NCBI RefSeq assembly: GCF_026683955.1
Contig: NZ_CP113343.1
Location: 2,976,001-3,040,000 of the forward strand
DNA length: 64,000 nucleotides
Direction: 5' to 3'
Origin: Arthrobacter sp. MMS18-M83
Lineage (GTDB): Bacteria; Actinomycetota; Actinomycetes; Actinomycetales; Micrococcaceae
The position numbers were made by a program, and so were the translations under genes. The notes below the pieces were generated by a model, which saw nothing but the letters and a program-made list of their open reading frames with translations, had not been told where the DNA came from and did no database searches. Position 1 is the first letter of the stretch. Each line of letters begins with the position of its first letter. Shown one piece after another: positions 45,427 through 53,610 of this stretch.

Positions 45427-45750
45427 CTACGTCCCCGCCAGCCATTCCGGATCGAAATCCGGATGGTCCGAGTAGGGCAGTGCAAGGGCATTTAACGATT
45501 TTGTGGTCCATTCGATCGACTCTGGAATCCACCGCGGGTCATCCCCAAGCGCGTGGTGGACCATGGTTGCCAAGGCCGTCTGCCGTGCAGATTCAACAAT
45601 GCTGAGCAGTCTTCGCTTTGACGCGCATTCCAGAAGAAGGCGGCGCTCGTACCATTTGCCAGCTTCGGAGACGGAACGGTCGCCGAGGAGTTTCCGCGCG
45701 GCGGCCTCGTCCTCGTCCAGGCGCTCGGACAGGAAATCGACGATATCCAC
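45427..45750 (-). CDS. DUF6221 family protein
   Basis: A 107-residue protein that begins MDIVDFLSERLDEDEAAARK and ends LNALALPYSDHPDFDPEWLA, the two conserved ends of DUF6221, a family of small actinobacterial and phage-borne proteins of unknown function. The middle (LLECASKRRLLSIVESARQT) is helical. It lies between the hip operators and the ammonium transporter gene and shows no link to either. Confidence 0.8.
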   Translation of the reverse strand: MDIVDFLSERLDEDEAAARKLLGDRSVSEAGKWYERRLLLECASKRRLLSIVESARQTALATMVHHALGDDPRWIPESIEWTTKSLNALALPYSDHPDFDPEWLAGT

Positions 45751-45797
45751 AAAACGAGCGTACGCGCCCGCTGCGGCCGCGGAAATGCCTGTTTCCG

Positions 45798-47102
45798 CTA
45801 TGCCGGGTCGGCTTGCTTTTCGCGCTGGAGTTCGACGGCGGCAGCTGCGTGGGGGAGGGCGTTGAAGTGGCTCCGGGACAGTCCGCCGAACTCGTAGGCG
45901 GTCTCGGCGTGCTCGGACAGGTCCACGCCGGCGAGCTCGGCCTCCTGGCTGACCCGGAATCCCACGGTCTTGTGGATGACCAGGCCAATGATCGCCGTCA
46001 TGACTCCAGACACCGCAAGGGTGACAAGAATGGCGACGATCTGCGCCACGAGCTGCTGGAGGCCGCCGCCGTAGAACAGTCCTCCACCTTTGCCGTTCAC
46101 CGGCAGCGCAATGAATCCGAGCGCGAGGGTGCCTACAAGCCCGCCACCAAGGTGGACGCCCACGACGTCGAGCGAGTCATCGAAGCCGAACTTGTGCTTC
46201 AGGTCCACGAACACGGCACAGGCGGCACCGGCCACAAGGCCCAGGCCAAGGGCTGCGGCGGGAGCGACGTTGGCGCAGGCCGGGGTGATGGCCACGAGGC
46301 CGGCAACGACGCCGGATGCGGCACCCAAGGATGTAGGGTGGCCGTGCCGGATCTTCTCCGTCACCAGCCAGCTGAGCATGGCGCCGGCGGGGGCAACGAG
46401 GGTGTTGACCCAGATCAATCCGGCCTGCTCCGCGGTGGTGGCGGCGCCGGCGTTGAAGCCGAACCAGCCGAACCACAGGAGGCCAGCGCCAAGCATGATG
46501 AAGGGGAGGTTGTGCGGGCGGTGGTTCGGGTCCTTTCCGAAGCCGTGGCGCTTGCCCAGGATCAAAGCCAGGACAAAGGCGGCAGCGCCGGAGCTGATTT
46601 CCACCACCGTGCCTCCGGCGAAGTCAATCACCTGGCCGAAGACGGAACTGATGGCTCCGCCGGGGCTCAGGAGGCCGGCACCCCAGACCATGAATGCCAA
46701 GGGGCAGTACACCAGCGTGATCCAGATGGGGACGAAGATAACCCAGGAAGTGAACTTGGCGCGGTCGGCAATGGCCCCACTGATGAGGGCAACGGTGACC
46801 ATGGCGAAGGTGGCGCTGAAGCCAAGCTTGATGAGATCGGTGGAGCCAACCAGGTCCGCCGAACCGAAGCTGCTGAACGGGTTGCCGAAAAGCCCCAGAA
46901 CGCTCTTGCCGCTGATCATCGAGTATCCCCACAGAATCCACACGGCACCTACGATGCCTGCGGAGATGAAGCTCATCATGATCATGTTGAGGGAGGCCTT
47001 GGCCCGGGTCATGCCACCGTAGAAGAGGCCGAGCGCTGGAGTCATAAGCAGTGCAAGTGCCGCCGACACCATCACCCAAACGTTTTCCGCAGTGATATTC
47101 AC
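45798..47102 (-). CDS. amt: Ammonium transporter
   Basis: A 434-residue Amt-family channel with about eleven hydrophobic segments, beginning MNITAENVWVMVSAALALLM. Family motifs are FYGGMTRAKASLNMIMMSFI, DFAGGTVVEISSGAAAFVLA and FDDSLDVVGVHLGGGLVGTL, the last carrying one of the pore His residues. No glnK or glnD gene follows it here, unlike in many relatives. It would serve uptake of ammonium when nitrogen is limiting. Confidence 0.94.
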   Translation of the reverse strand: MNITAENVWVMVSAALALLMTPALGLFYGGMTRAKASLNMIMMSFISAGIVGAVWILWGYSMISGKSVLGLFGNPFSSFGSADLVGSTDLIKLGFSATFAMVTVALISGAIADRAKFTSWVIFVPIWITLVYCPLAFMVWGAGLLSPGGAISSVFGQVIDFAGGTVVEISSGAAAFVLALILGKRHGFGKDPNHRPHNLPFIMLGAGLLWFGWFGFNAGAATTAEQAGLIWVNTLVAPAGAMLSWLVTEKIRHGHPTSLGAASGVVAGLVAITPACANVAPAAALGLGLVAGAACAVFVDLKHKFGFDDSLDVVGVHLGGGLVGTLALGFIALPVNGKGGGLFYGGGLQQLVAQIVAILVTLAVSGVMTAIIGLVIHKTVGFRVSQEAELAGVDLSEHAETAYEFGGLSRSHFNALPHAAAAVELQREKQADPA

Positions 47103-47486
47103 GTGCGTTTCCCTTCTTATCGGAGTGCCGTAGGAGGGCCGCCGTTGCTGGCCCCGTTCTTCCCCTGCTCAATATTTCCGGTTCCGTGTTTCAGGCAATG
47201 CGAGGAAAAATTGCGGGGACGTTACATAAGTGGGGCTGGCGTGAAGAACGCATGACGGGCATGTTTCGGGAATGTTAACTCCGCTGCCGTGCGGGCGCCG
47301 GGTCGCCTGGACCGGGGGTGCGGGATCGTTGTGTTTCCGCGGATTCTGGACCGGTTGGAGGTGAAATCATGCCATCACAGCCGAAATCCGGACATTTCTT
47401 CCACGTGAACGGCGGCTCACCGCCCCCAATGGGGATGTTTGAGGCGAACGCTGGCGCGTCACTGCCGCCAAGCGCACACTTACCCT
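47103..47486. other. Intergenic region between amt and the amidotransferase gene
   Basis: About 380 bases. The part next to amt must contain its promoter, but no clear -10/-35 stands out. A short frame at 47369 (MPSQPKSGHFFHVNGGSPPP) has a good GGAGG site, yet its remainder runs over the amidotransferase gene in another frame and looks non-coding. Nothing else was recognised. Confidence 0.4.
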
Positions 47487-48224
47487 GTGAAGCCGTTTCT
47501 CCTGCTCGCATCTCGTGCCGAAGACGCCGCCGCCGAGGAAGAGTACCAGGCGTATCTTCGCTTCGGAGGGCTGGCTCCCGAGCAGCTCATACGCATCCGG
47601 TTGGAAGCGGCGCCCCTGCCGGCGCTTGAGCTCTCCGACTATTCCGGCGTGATTGTGGGTGGCAGTCCTTTTACCTCGAGCGATCCGCCTGAGCACAAGG
47701 GTCCTGTCCAGAACCGGGTGGAGAAGGAGCTTTCGCAGCTGCTGGACAGAATTGTCGCTGTCGACTTTCCATTTCTAGGAGCTTGCTACGGGGTCGGAAC
47801 CCTGGGTCTCCACCAAGGAGCGGTGATTGACCGTACCTATGGTGAAGGACTGGGCGGTGTGACTATCAAACTCACAGCAGAGGGGCTCCTGGATCCACTC
47901 CTCGAAAACATGTCCGAACGCTTTATTGCCTTCACCGGTCACAAGGAGGCGTGCACCGTTCTGCCCGGACACGCCGTATTGCTGGCCAGCTCGGCTGCCT
48001 GCCCGGTGCAGATGTTCCGTATCAAGAGGAACCTCTACGCCACACAGTTCCATCCCGAGCTCGATGCCGAGGGTCTGGTCACCCGGATCGACACCTACCG
48101 CTACGCCGGATACTTCCCGCCCGATGCCGCGGAACAGCTGATGGCGGACGCCCGAAAGTTCACGGCGACCGAACCGATGAAGATCCTCAAGAACTTTGTC
48201 CTGCGGTACGCAGGTCCTCACTAG
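47487..48224 (+). CDS. Class I glutamine amidotransferase-like protein
   Basis: A 245-residue GATase1 domain from GTG 47487 (MKPFLLLASRAEDAAAEEEY). The nucleophile is Cys100 in FLGACYGVGTLG; the His and Glu of the triad are in ATQFHPELDAEG. Oxyanion region VIVGGSPF is as in GMP-synthase-like stand-alone members. No synthetase domain is attached, so it may be an amidase or a gamma-glutamyl hydrolase of unknown substrate. It is followed by a small monooxygenase gene on the same strand. Confidence 0.82.
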   Translation: MKPFLLLASRAEDAAAEEEYQAYLRFGGLAPEQLIRIRLEAAPLPALELSDYSGVIVGGSPFTSSDPPEHKGPVQNRVEKELSQLLDRIVAVDFPFLGACYGVGTLGLHQGAVIDRTYGEGLGGVTIKLTAEGLLDPLLENMSERFIAFTGHKEACTVLPGHAVLLASSAACPVQMFRIKRNLYATQFHPELDAEGLVTRIDTYRYAGYFPPDAAEQLMADARKFTATEPMKILKNFVLRYAGPH

Positions 48225-48252
48225 CGTCGGAGGGATGAAGCACAATGGGGCC

Positions 48253-48558
48253 ATGACCTTTGCAAACGTGGGAAGTCTCGGCACGAAACCTGGCCAACGC
48301 GACGCCGTCGTCTCCATCCTGCTCAGACCGAAGCCGGAGCTGCGGGATGCGGGCTGCTTGCTCTACGAGGTGGGCGTCAACGACGAAGCGCCGGACACGG
48401 TCTTTGTCTGCGAACTGTGGGAGTCGGCAGAGGCGCACCAAGGATCGCTGCAGCTGGACAGCGTGAGGGCCGCCATAGGTGAGGCAATGCCGCTACTTTC
48501 CGGTGAGATGGGCGGCAGTCGGTTCACCGTGCTGGGCTCACCGCTCCGCGACGCCTGA
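48253..48558 (+). CDS. Antibiotic biosynthesis monooxygenase (ABM) domain protein
   Basis: A 101-residue ferredoxin-like small protein (MTFANVGSLGTKPGQRDAVV). The pattern AGCLLYEVGVNDEAPDTVFV, CELWESAEAHQGSL and a C-terminal strand are as in ABM/YgiN-like proteins, which act as cofactor-independent oxygenases or quinone-related enzymes. ATG 48235 is possible, but its ribosome site would touch the start codon. It may be co-transcribed with the amidotransferase gene 28 bases upstream. Confidence 0.78.
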   Translation: MTFANVGSLGTKPGQRDAVVSILLRPKPELRDAGCLLYEVGVNDEAPDTVFVCELWESAEAHQGSLQLDSVRAAIGEAMPLLSGEMGGSRFTVLGSPLRDA

Positions 48559-48638
48559 AATTCACCCAGGCGACACGTGGCTGACGGACAGGATTTTCAT
48601 AGCCCTTACATAGCTGCCGTAGCTACTGTTGGTTCATT

Positions 48639-49607
48639 ATGGAAAAGCAAGAGCCCCATGATTCCGGTCTTGGGACCGGACGGAAGCGAAATCGGCGGAA
48701 CTTTTGGAGTTCCCTCCGATATCGATCGGCCTTGCTGACAGTTTGCACCGCTATTTTGGCGCTGGCCATTACGGCAACGATCTACTCCGCCGCGCATGCG
48801 CGTTCGTCCGCCCCCCGTGCCGTGTCGGCGATCGCCAGTGCTAGACCATCGGCGACCCGGACCCCGACGACGGCGGCCCCCGCGGCGGCACCGGTTGTGC
48901 CCGCTGCCCCGGTGGCAGGAGTAACTCCAGCCTTGGACGCGGAGATCAACGGCATTCTCGACGACAACAGCCAATACGACATCGGTGTCACGCTGATCGA
49001 TTTGTCCGACGGTTCGAGCCACCAGTACGGGGTCCAGGCACCATTCGAGGCAGCGAGCACTGCCAAGGTCCTGGCTGCCAGCGCCTACTACCACCTTGCC
49101 GAGGTAGGCGAAGTGTCGCTTGACGATCCCTTGGGGGATTACACATCCGGACTCCAGATCAAGGAGATGATCCAAGAAAGCGATAACGAGTCGTGGTCCT
49201 TGATCATGGACGCTGTGGGCTACTCGGAACTGCAGGAATATGCCGCCTCCATCGGCGTCAGCTATGACCCTCTGAACAACACCTTGACTCCAAGCGAGAT
49301 GGCCAGCATCCTGGCCGACCTCTACACCGGAAAGCTCTTGAACCAGCAGGACACCGCGCAACTGCTTTCCTACATGCAGAACACGAACTATGAATCCCTC
49401 ATCCCCGCCGCGGTACCGGCCGGCATCACGGTCTTTCACAAGTACGGGCTGCTCGACGACGAACTCCATGACGCCAGCGTTCTCACCGGCGGCACCAGCT
49501 CCTACGTGTTCGTGGTCTACACCAAAGGCCAGAACGAGAGCGACATACCGGCCCGCACCGACGTTTTCCACCAGCTCACCCAGGCGGTGGTTACTGACTT
49601 GTTCTAG
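48639..49607 (+). CDS. Class A beta-lactamase-like serine hydrolase, membrane-anchored
   Basis: A 322-residue protein with a cytoplasmic basic start (RKRNRRNFWSSLRYRS), one membrane helix (ALLTVCTAILALAITATIYS), an Ala/Pro/Thr linker and a penicillin-binding-type domain from about residue 95. The nucleophile motif SxxK is STAK (Ser140), the second motif is ESDNESW, and the third is HKYGLLDD in place of KTG. The class A ExxLN Glu is not evident, so an acylating but poorly hydrolysing or peptidoglycan-related role is as likely as antibiotic resistance. A strong terminator follows. Confidence 0.78.
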   Translation: MEKQEPHDSGLGTGRKRNRRNFWSSLRYRSALLTVCTAILALAITATIYSAAHARSSAPRAVSAIASARPSATRTPTTAAPAAAPVVPAAPVAGVTPALDAEINGILDDNSQYDIGVTLIDLSDGSSHQYGVQAPFEAASTAKVLAASAYYHLAEVGEVSLDDPLGDYTSGLQIKEMIQESDNESWSLIMDAVGYSELQEYAASIGVSYDPLNNTLTPSEMASILADLYTGKLLNQQDTAQLLSYMQNTNYESLIPAAVPAGITVFHKYGLLDDELHDASVLTGGTSSYVFVVYTKGQNESDIPARTDVFHQLTQAVVTDLF

Positions 49608-49636
49608 CGATCCTTCGGCTTCAACGGCTCCAGCAC

Positions 49637-49683
49637 AACGACGCCGGCCGTGCGGTCAGTCTGACTGCACGGCCGGCGTCGTT
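49637..49683 (+). terminator. Intrinsic terminator after the beta-lactamase-like gene
   Basis: Arms AACGACGCCGGCCGTGC (49637-49653) and GCACGGCCGGCGTCGTT (49667-49683) pair perfectly over 17 bases around a 13-base loop and are followed by GTTTCCTT. It lies 30 bases beyond the stop. Confidence 0.92.
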
Positions 49684-49721
49684 GTTTCCTTATGCGCGCT
49701 GAGCGCCTGTCGCATTGCTGG

Positions 49722-49784
49722 TTACTTGCCTCCTTTCCGCATAGGGTCGGGCCAATTTCCGATAAATCTCATGTGGTCCTGCAT
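49722..49784 (-). CDS. Possible 20-residue peptide
   Basis: ATG 49784 follows CAGGAG with six-base spacing and encodes MQDHMRFIGNWPDPMRKGGK, then TAA. It is 79 bases downstream of the Pro-rich protein on the same strand. The compact sequence with Trp, Pro and a basic tail, together with the good ribosome site, makes it worth noting; there is no family evidence. Confidence 0.35.
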   Translation of the reverse strand: MQDHMRFIGNWPDPMRKGGK

Positions 49785-49863
49785 GGTCTTCTCCTGACTG
49801 AGGCTTGTCACTGCGCGGTGTGGCGCAGGTGGGTCGTGCCTGCCATGGGGCAGGGGCGGCTGG

Positions 49864-50772
49864 TCAGTCGGGGGATGACCCTGGATCGAATGCGGGTTCC
49901 GCAGTGGGGTTTTGACGGCCCTCAGGTATGCGGCTGTCGTGGAAGGGCGGTGCCAACGCGCGCTGTTCCGGGAGATCTGCCGCCCCATGGGCCGATCCTC
50001 CCTGTGGTCCCGACGTCGATCCCGACTCGCGTGGTGACGCCGCGGCAGGATCCGGTGTGTCCTCCGGAGGATCCACAGCAACGACCAATGAGTTAGTCAT
50101 CGCCAATTCGGCAGGGAACCCCGGGGCAGGCCTGTCCGGAAGGAAGCGAAGGATACTTTTGTTGGCTGACGGTCCGGTCTCGACGGCTGGTGAAAGAGCG
50201 CCGGTACGGAGAATCGTGGTGGGGTCGGGTGGGGTCGGCGCGCTGGCCGGAGGCCCCGCGGGCACCGGGACGGTGACGATGGTTGGAACGCTTGTTCCCG
50301 AAGGAGGCACGATCCTCGGCACTGGAGGCGCAGGCGGCAATGAAGACGGCACTGGCAGTAGCGGGAGTTCCCCGATCGTGCTGTCAACGGGAGGCGCGAC
50401 GGCGTCGATGATTCCAACAAGGGCGGGTGGCACGGCGTCGTTCGGCAACTGATTGACCAAGGTCTTGGGAATCTCTGCCAATTGGCTCGGACCTGGAATG
50501 GCCGAAGGGACGTCACCGACCAGCGACCGCAGGGGATCGGGAAGCGGAACGGGGACTATGGAAACCGCCGGAACCGACGGCACCGCCGGAACCGACGGAA
50601 CTGCCGGAACCGACGGAACTGCCGGAACCGACGGAACTGCCGGCAGGAGGTCAGTAGCTTGCGACGGGCCGGCGAGCCACACCAGCCACGCGAATACGCC
50701 AAAAGTCGCGAGAAGAACAGGGCGCAATAAGGAAACGCCACGGGGTCCCAGATGCCCGTCCAAACACTCCAC
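49864..50772 (-). CDS. Secreted Pro/Ala/Val-rich protein
   Basis: A 302-residue protein with a signal peptide (LLRPVLLATFGVFAWLVWLA, then GPSQA) and a low-complexity mature part. Residues about 43-70 are four tandem copies of PAVPSV; further on are proline-rich stretches (LPLLPVPSSLPPAPPVPRIV) and an acidic/polar tail. Such composition suits a cell-wall or surface-exposed spacer. A downstream in-frame GTG (VSLLRPVL) could be the real start. Function unknown. Confidence 0.65.
   Translation of the reverse strand: MECLDGHLGPRGVSLLRPVLLATFGVFAWLVWLAGPSQATDLLPAVPSVPAVPSVPAVPSVPAVPSVPAVSIVPVPLPDPLRSLVGDVPSAIPGPSQLAEIPKTLVNQLPNDAVPPALVGIIDAVAPPVDSTIGELPLLPVPSSLPPAPPVPRIVPPSGTSVPTIVTVPVPAGPPASAPTPPDPTTILRTGALSPAVETGPSANKSILRFLPDRPAPGFPAELAMTNSLVVAVDPPEDTPDPAAASPRESGSTSGPQGGSAHGAADLPEQRALAPPFHDSRIPEGRQNPTAEPAFDPGSSPD
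50567..50638. repeat. 18-bp tandem repeat, four units
   Basis: Units GCCGGAACCGACGGAACT begin at 50567, 50585, 50603 and 50621 (the first differs at two positions) and a partial unit follows at 50639. They lie in frame inside the Pro-rich protein gene and encode PAVPSV hexapeptides. Copy number could vary between strains by slippage. Confidence 0.92.
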
Positions 50773-51029
50773 CTCCCCAGTGCGGTGTTTGCACGCTAGG
50801 TTACGCTCGTCCTCGGCGGTAGTCCATAGCTAAGCAGGCTTAGTGTCCGAATTCGGTAAGCATCGTGAGTTAGATCGCCGCGAGATTCCGGGATTTGAGA
50901 CTGCTTTTGGGAACAAGCGGTTTCGGCGGAGTTTTCGTTCTGTCTATTGTGAGGTTCTTACGCTCAGGGTCTTGTCGTGGGTGCCAGCTGGTTTTACTTG
51001 GTGGCAGTCTTCAGTAATCGGAGGAACAC

Positions 51030-52229
51030 GTGGAAACCGTCAATCAGCTCCTTGACTCAATCAAGGACGTGGGCCGCGATGCGGTGCGCGGAGGATACTC
51101 CAGGGCCGTCTACTCGACCCCCGAGCTCGACCTCAGGCAGTGGTTCATCGAACAAGCCCAGCAGCGCGGTCTCGACGTCGAGACCGACCGCAACGGCATC
51201 ATCTGGGCTTGGTGGGGAAAGCCGCAGGATGGTGCGCTTGTCACCGGCAGCCACCTCGACTCCGTCCCCGGAGGAGGGGCCTTTGACGGGCCGCTCGGCG
51301 TCGCTTCCGCACTGGCCGCCGTCGACATCCTCAAGTCCCGCAGCCTTAATCGGGGGCGCTCCCTGGCCATCACGGTCTTTCCGGAAGAGGAAGGATCCCG
51401 CTTTGGCGTGGCGTGCCTGGGGTCGAGGATACTGACCGGCGCGATCCACGTCGACAAGGCGCTGAACCTGCGCGACGTCGACGGCGACACTTTCGCTGAC
51501 GTCGCGCGGAGCCGCGGACTGGATCCCCGGTACGTCGGGCACGATCCGGAGGCGCTTGCGCGAATCGGCGACTTCGTGGAACTCCATGTGGAACAAGGCA
51601 AGGGGCTGGGCCAGAGTGGGCCGGCCATCGCCGTCGGGAGTTCCATCTTGGGCCACGGCCGCTGGAAGTTGAGCGTCAGCGGCCAGGGCAACCACGCCGG
51701 AACAACACTCATGGCCGACCGTGCCGATCCGATGGTCGCGGCCGCGCAGATCGTCGTTGCCGTCCGCGACACCGCGGCCAGGCAGCCGGATGCGAGGGCT
51801 ACCGTCGGGCGCTTGACGCCTGTTCCGGGTGGCACCAACGTGATTGCCTCCCGCGTGGACCTGTGGCTTGACGCCCGCCATCCCGACGACGCCGTCACAG
51901 CGCAACTGATCGAATCGATCTACGCGGCAGCCCGGGAAATCGCGGCGAGCGAAGGATGCACGGTAACCCTCACGGAGGAGTCCTACAGCGACACCGTGCA
52001 CTTCGATCCCGGCCTGAGCCGACGCATCGCCGAGCTTCTACCCGGGGCGCCGGTTCTGGCGACCGGCGCAGGGCACGACGCCGGTGTGCTGGCTGGACAT
52101 GTCCCCTCGGCGATGCTCTTCGTCCGCAACCCCAGCGGAATCTCGCATTCCCCGGAAGAATACGTGGCTGACGAGGACGCCTCGGCCGGCGCCGTTGCGC
52201 TCGCCGACGTTTTGGAGGGACTCCTGTGA
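51030..52229 (+). CDS. M20-family amidase (allantoate amidohydrolase / N-carbamoylase type)
   Basis: A 399-residue Zn amidase from GTG 51030 with GGAGG five bases upstream. Metal ligands are seen in TGSHLDSVPGGGAFDGPLGV, the catalytic Glu in FPEEEGSRFG, and further ligands in FVELHVEQGKGL and GAGHDAGVLAG. Substrates in this family are allantoate, ureidoglycolate-like or N-carbamoyl/N-formyl amino acids. It overlaps hutF by four bases, so an N-formylglutamate or related amide from histidine degradation is a plausible substrate here; allantoate is the alternative, given the allantoin genes in the window. Confidence 0.85.
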   Translation: METVNQLLDSIKDVGRDAVRGGYSRAVYSTPELDLRQWFIEQAQQRGLDVETDRNGIIWAWWGKPQDGALVTGSHLDSVPGGGAFDGPLGVASALAAVDILKSRSLNRGRSLAITVFPEEEGSRFGVACLGSRILTGAIHVDKALNLRDVDGDTFADVARSRGLDPRYVGHDPEALARIGDFVELHVEQGKGLGQSGPAIAVGSSILGHGRWKLSVSGQGNHAGTTLMADRADPMVAAAQIVVAVRDTAARQPDARATVGRLTPVPGGTNVIASRVDLWLDARHPDDAVTAQLIESIYAAAREIAASEGCTVTLTEESYSDTVHFDPGLSRRIAELLPGAPVLATGAGHDAGVLAGHVPSAMLFVRNPSGISHSPEEYVADEDASAGAVALADVLEGLL

Positions 52230-53590
52230 GCGGGTTCTGGTGCGAGGCGGCGCTGGTAAGCGCCGATGCCCACGCCGGCGCTGGCGTGGGCGGTTCAGCT
52301 GTGGCCACGGGCGTCAGGTTGGAGGTACGCGACGGCCGAATCTCCGGAATCACCACCGGGGCCCAGCCCGAAGCCTCTGACCAGATCCTGATCGGAGTCG
52401 TCTTCCCGGCGGCGGCCAACGCCCACTCGCATGCGTTCCACCGGATCCTGCGCGGACGGACCCATGATGGGCGCGGCGACTTTTGGGTGTGGCGGGAGCA
52501 GATGTACCGGAGCGCCGCGGAACTCACACCCGAGAAATACGAAAAGCTCGCCACGGCAGTCTTCACTGAAATGGTGGTGTCCGGCTTCAGCAGCGTGGCG
52601 GAGTTCCACTATGTCCACCACCAGCCCGAAGGAACACCGTACCCGGATCCGCACGCCATGGAACTGGCGTTGGCACGGGCAGCCGTTGCGGCCGGGATCC
52701 GGCTCACTTTGCTGGACACCCTTTATCTCGCGGGAGGCATCGGAACGCCGCTCAGCCCGGAACAGGCACGGTTCGGCGACGCCGACGCCCAGGCTTGGCT
52801 GGATCGGCTCGCCTCGCTGCGGGCCGAAATCGCGCGGACCTTTCCGCCGGACTTGGTCAGCGTGGGGGCCGCCCTGCATTCCGTCCGTGGCGTGCCCGAG
52901 GAAGCTCTCAAGACTGTCGCCCGGCAGTTGCCCGCCGACATTCCGCTCCACATCCACTTGAGCGAACAACCGGCTGAGAACGAGGCGTGCCTGCAGGCCT
53001 ATGGCGTCACCCCAGCTGGACTCCTTGCCCGGCATGGCCTGGTGTCGACACGGCTCTCCGCCGTCCACGCCACGCACTTGACCCCGGAGGACATCAAGCT
53101 CCTCGGGGACGCTGGGGCCACAGTGGTGATGTGTCCAAGCACCGAGGCCGATCTGGCCGATGGGATCGGTCCGGCGCGCGCATTGTCCGACGCCGGTGCG
53201 ACCATCGCGCTCGGCACAGACCAGCACGCCGTGATCGATCCCTGGGTTGAAATGCGCACCTTGGAGAACGGAGAACGCCTTGGTTCCGGTCAGCGGGGCA
53301 GGTTTTCACCGCAGGAACTGCTCCGCGCCGCAACGGTCGGTGCGGCGGCATCCATGGGCACGCCCATAGCGTCGGCGCTGGAAGTCGGCGCAGTCTGCGA
53401 CCTCATGGCTGTGGCCCCGGACTCGGTGCGGACGGCAGGTTCCATGCCGCAGCAGTTCGCGTTCAGCGCGACGGCGAGTGACGTCACCGCCGTCGTCATT
53501 GCCGGGGAACCGGTGGCTTCACACGGAGTCCACGTACGGCTCGGCGCCCCGGGCAGATTGCTCACGGAGGCGTTGAAGGAGTTCTCCTAA
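52226..53590 (+). CDS. hutF: Formimidoylglutamate deiminase
   Basis: A 454-residue amidohydrolase from GTG 52226. Metal motif is NAHSHAFHRILRGRTHDGRG with WVWREQMYRSAAELTPEKY, characteristic of HutF; further ligands lie in VGAALHSVRGVP, LHIHLSEQPAE and ALGTDQHAVIDPW. It converts N-formimidoyl-glutamate to N-formyl-glutamate and ammonia in the five-step histidine pathway. Other hut genes are not in the window, so they lie elsewhere. Confidence 0.9.
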   Translation: MSGFWCEAALVSADAHAGAGVGGSAVATGVRLEVRDGRISGITTGAQPEASDQILIGVVFPAAANAHSHAFHRILRGRTHDGRGDFWVWREQMYRSAAELTPEKYEKLATAVFTEMVVSGFSSVAEFHYVHHQPEGTPYPDPHAMELALARAAVAAGIRLTLLDTLYLAGGIGTPLSPEQARFGDADAQAWLDRLASLRAEIARTFPPDLVSVGAALHSVRGVPEEALKTVARQLPADIPLHIHLSEQPAENEACLQAYGVTPAGLLARHGLVSTRLSAVHATHLTPEDIKLLGDAGATVVMCPSTEADLADGIGPARALSDAGATIALGTDQHAVIDPWVEMRTLENGERLGSGQRGRFSPQELLRAATVGAAASMGTPIASALEVGAVCDLMAVAPDSVRTAGSMPQQFAFSATASDVTAVVIAGEPVASHGVHVRLGAPGRLLTEALKEFS

Positions 53591-53610
53591 AGGACGGCGG
53601 CCACGAAGAA

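Noticed and set aside
45618..47255. A 545-codon open frame opposite the ammonium transporter
   Set aside because: Antisense shadow with Gly/His/Asp-rich sequence; amt is certain on the other strand.
47369..47629. Small gene starting at ATG 47369 with a GGAGG site
   Set aside because: After about 35 codons it runs through the amidotransferase gene in another frame with Arg-rich shadow composition; only the first part could be real and no homologue is recognised.
49692..50096. Plus-strand frame of 134 codons after the terminator
   Set aside because: It is antisense to the 20-residue peptide frame and the Pro-rich gene, begins without a ribosome site and shows no family pattern.
50567..50638. 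CRISPR or integron-like repeat
   Set aside because: Contiguous 18-bp units with no spacers, in frame inside a Pro-rich coding sequence.
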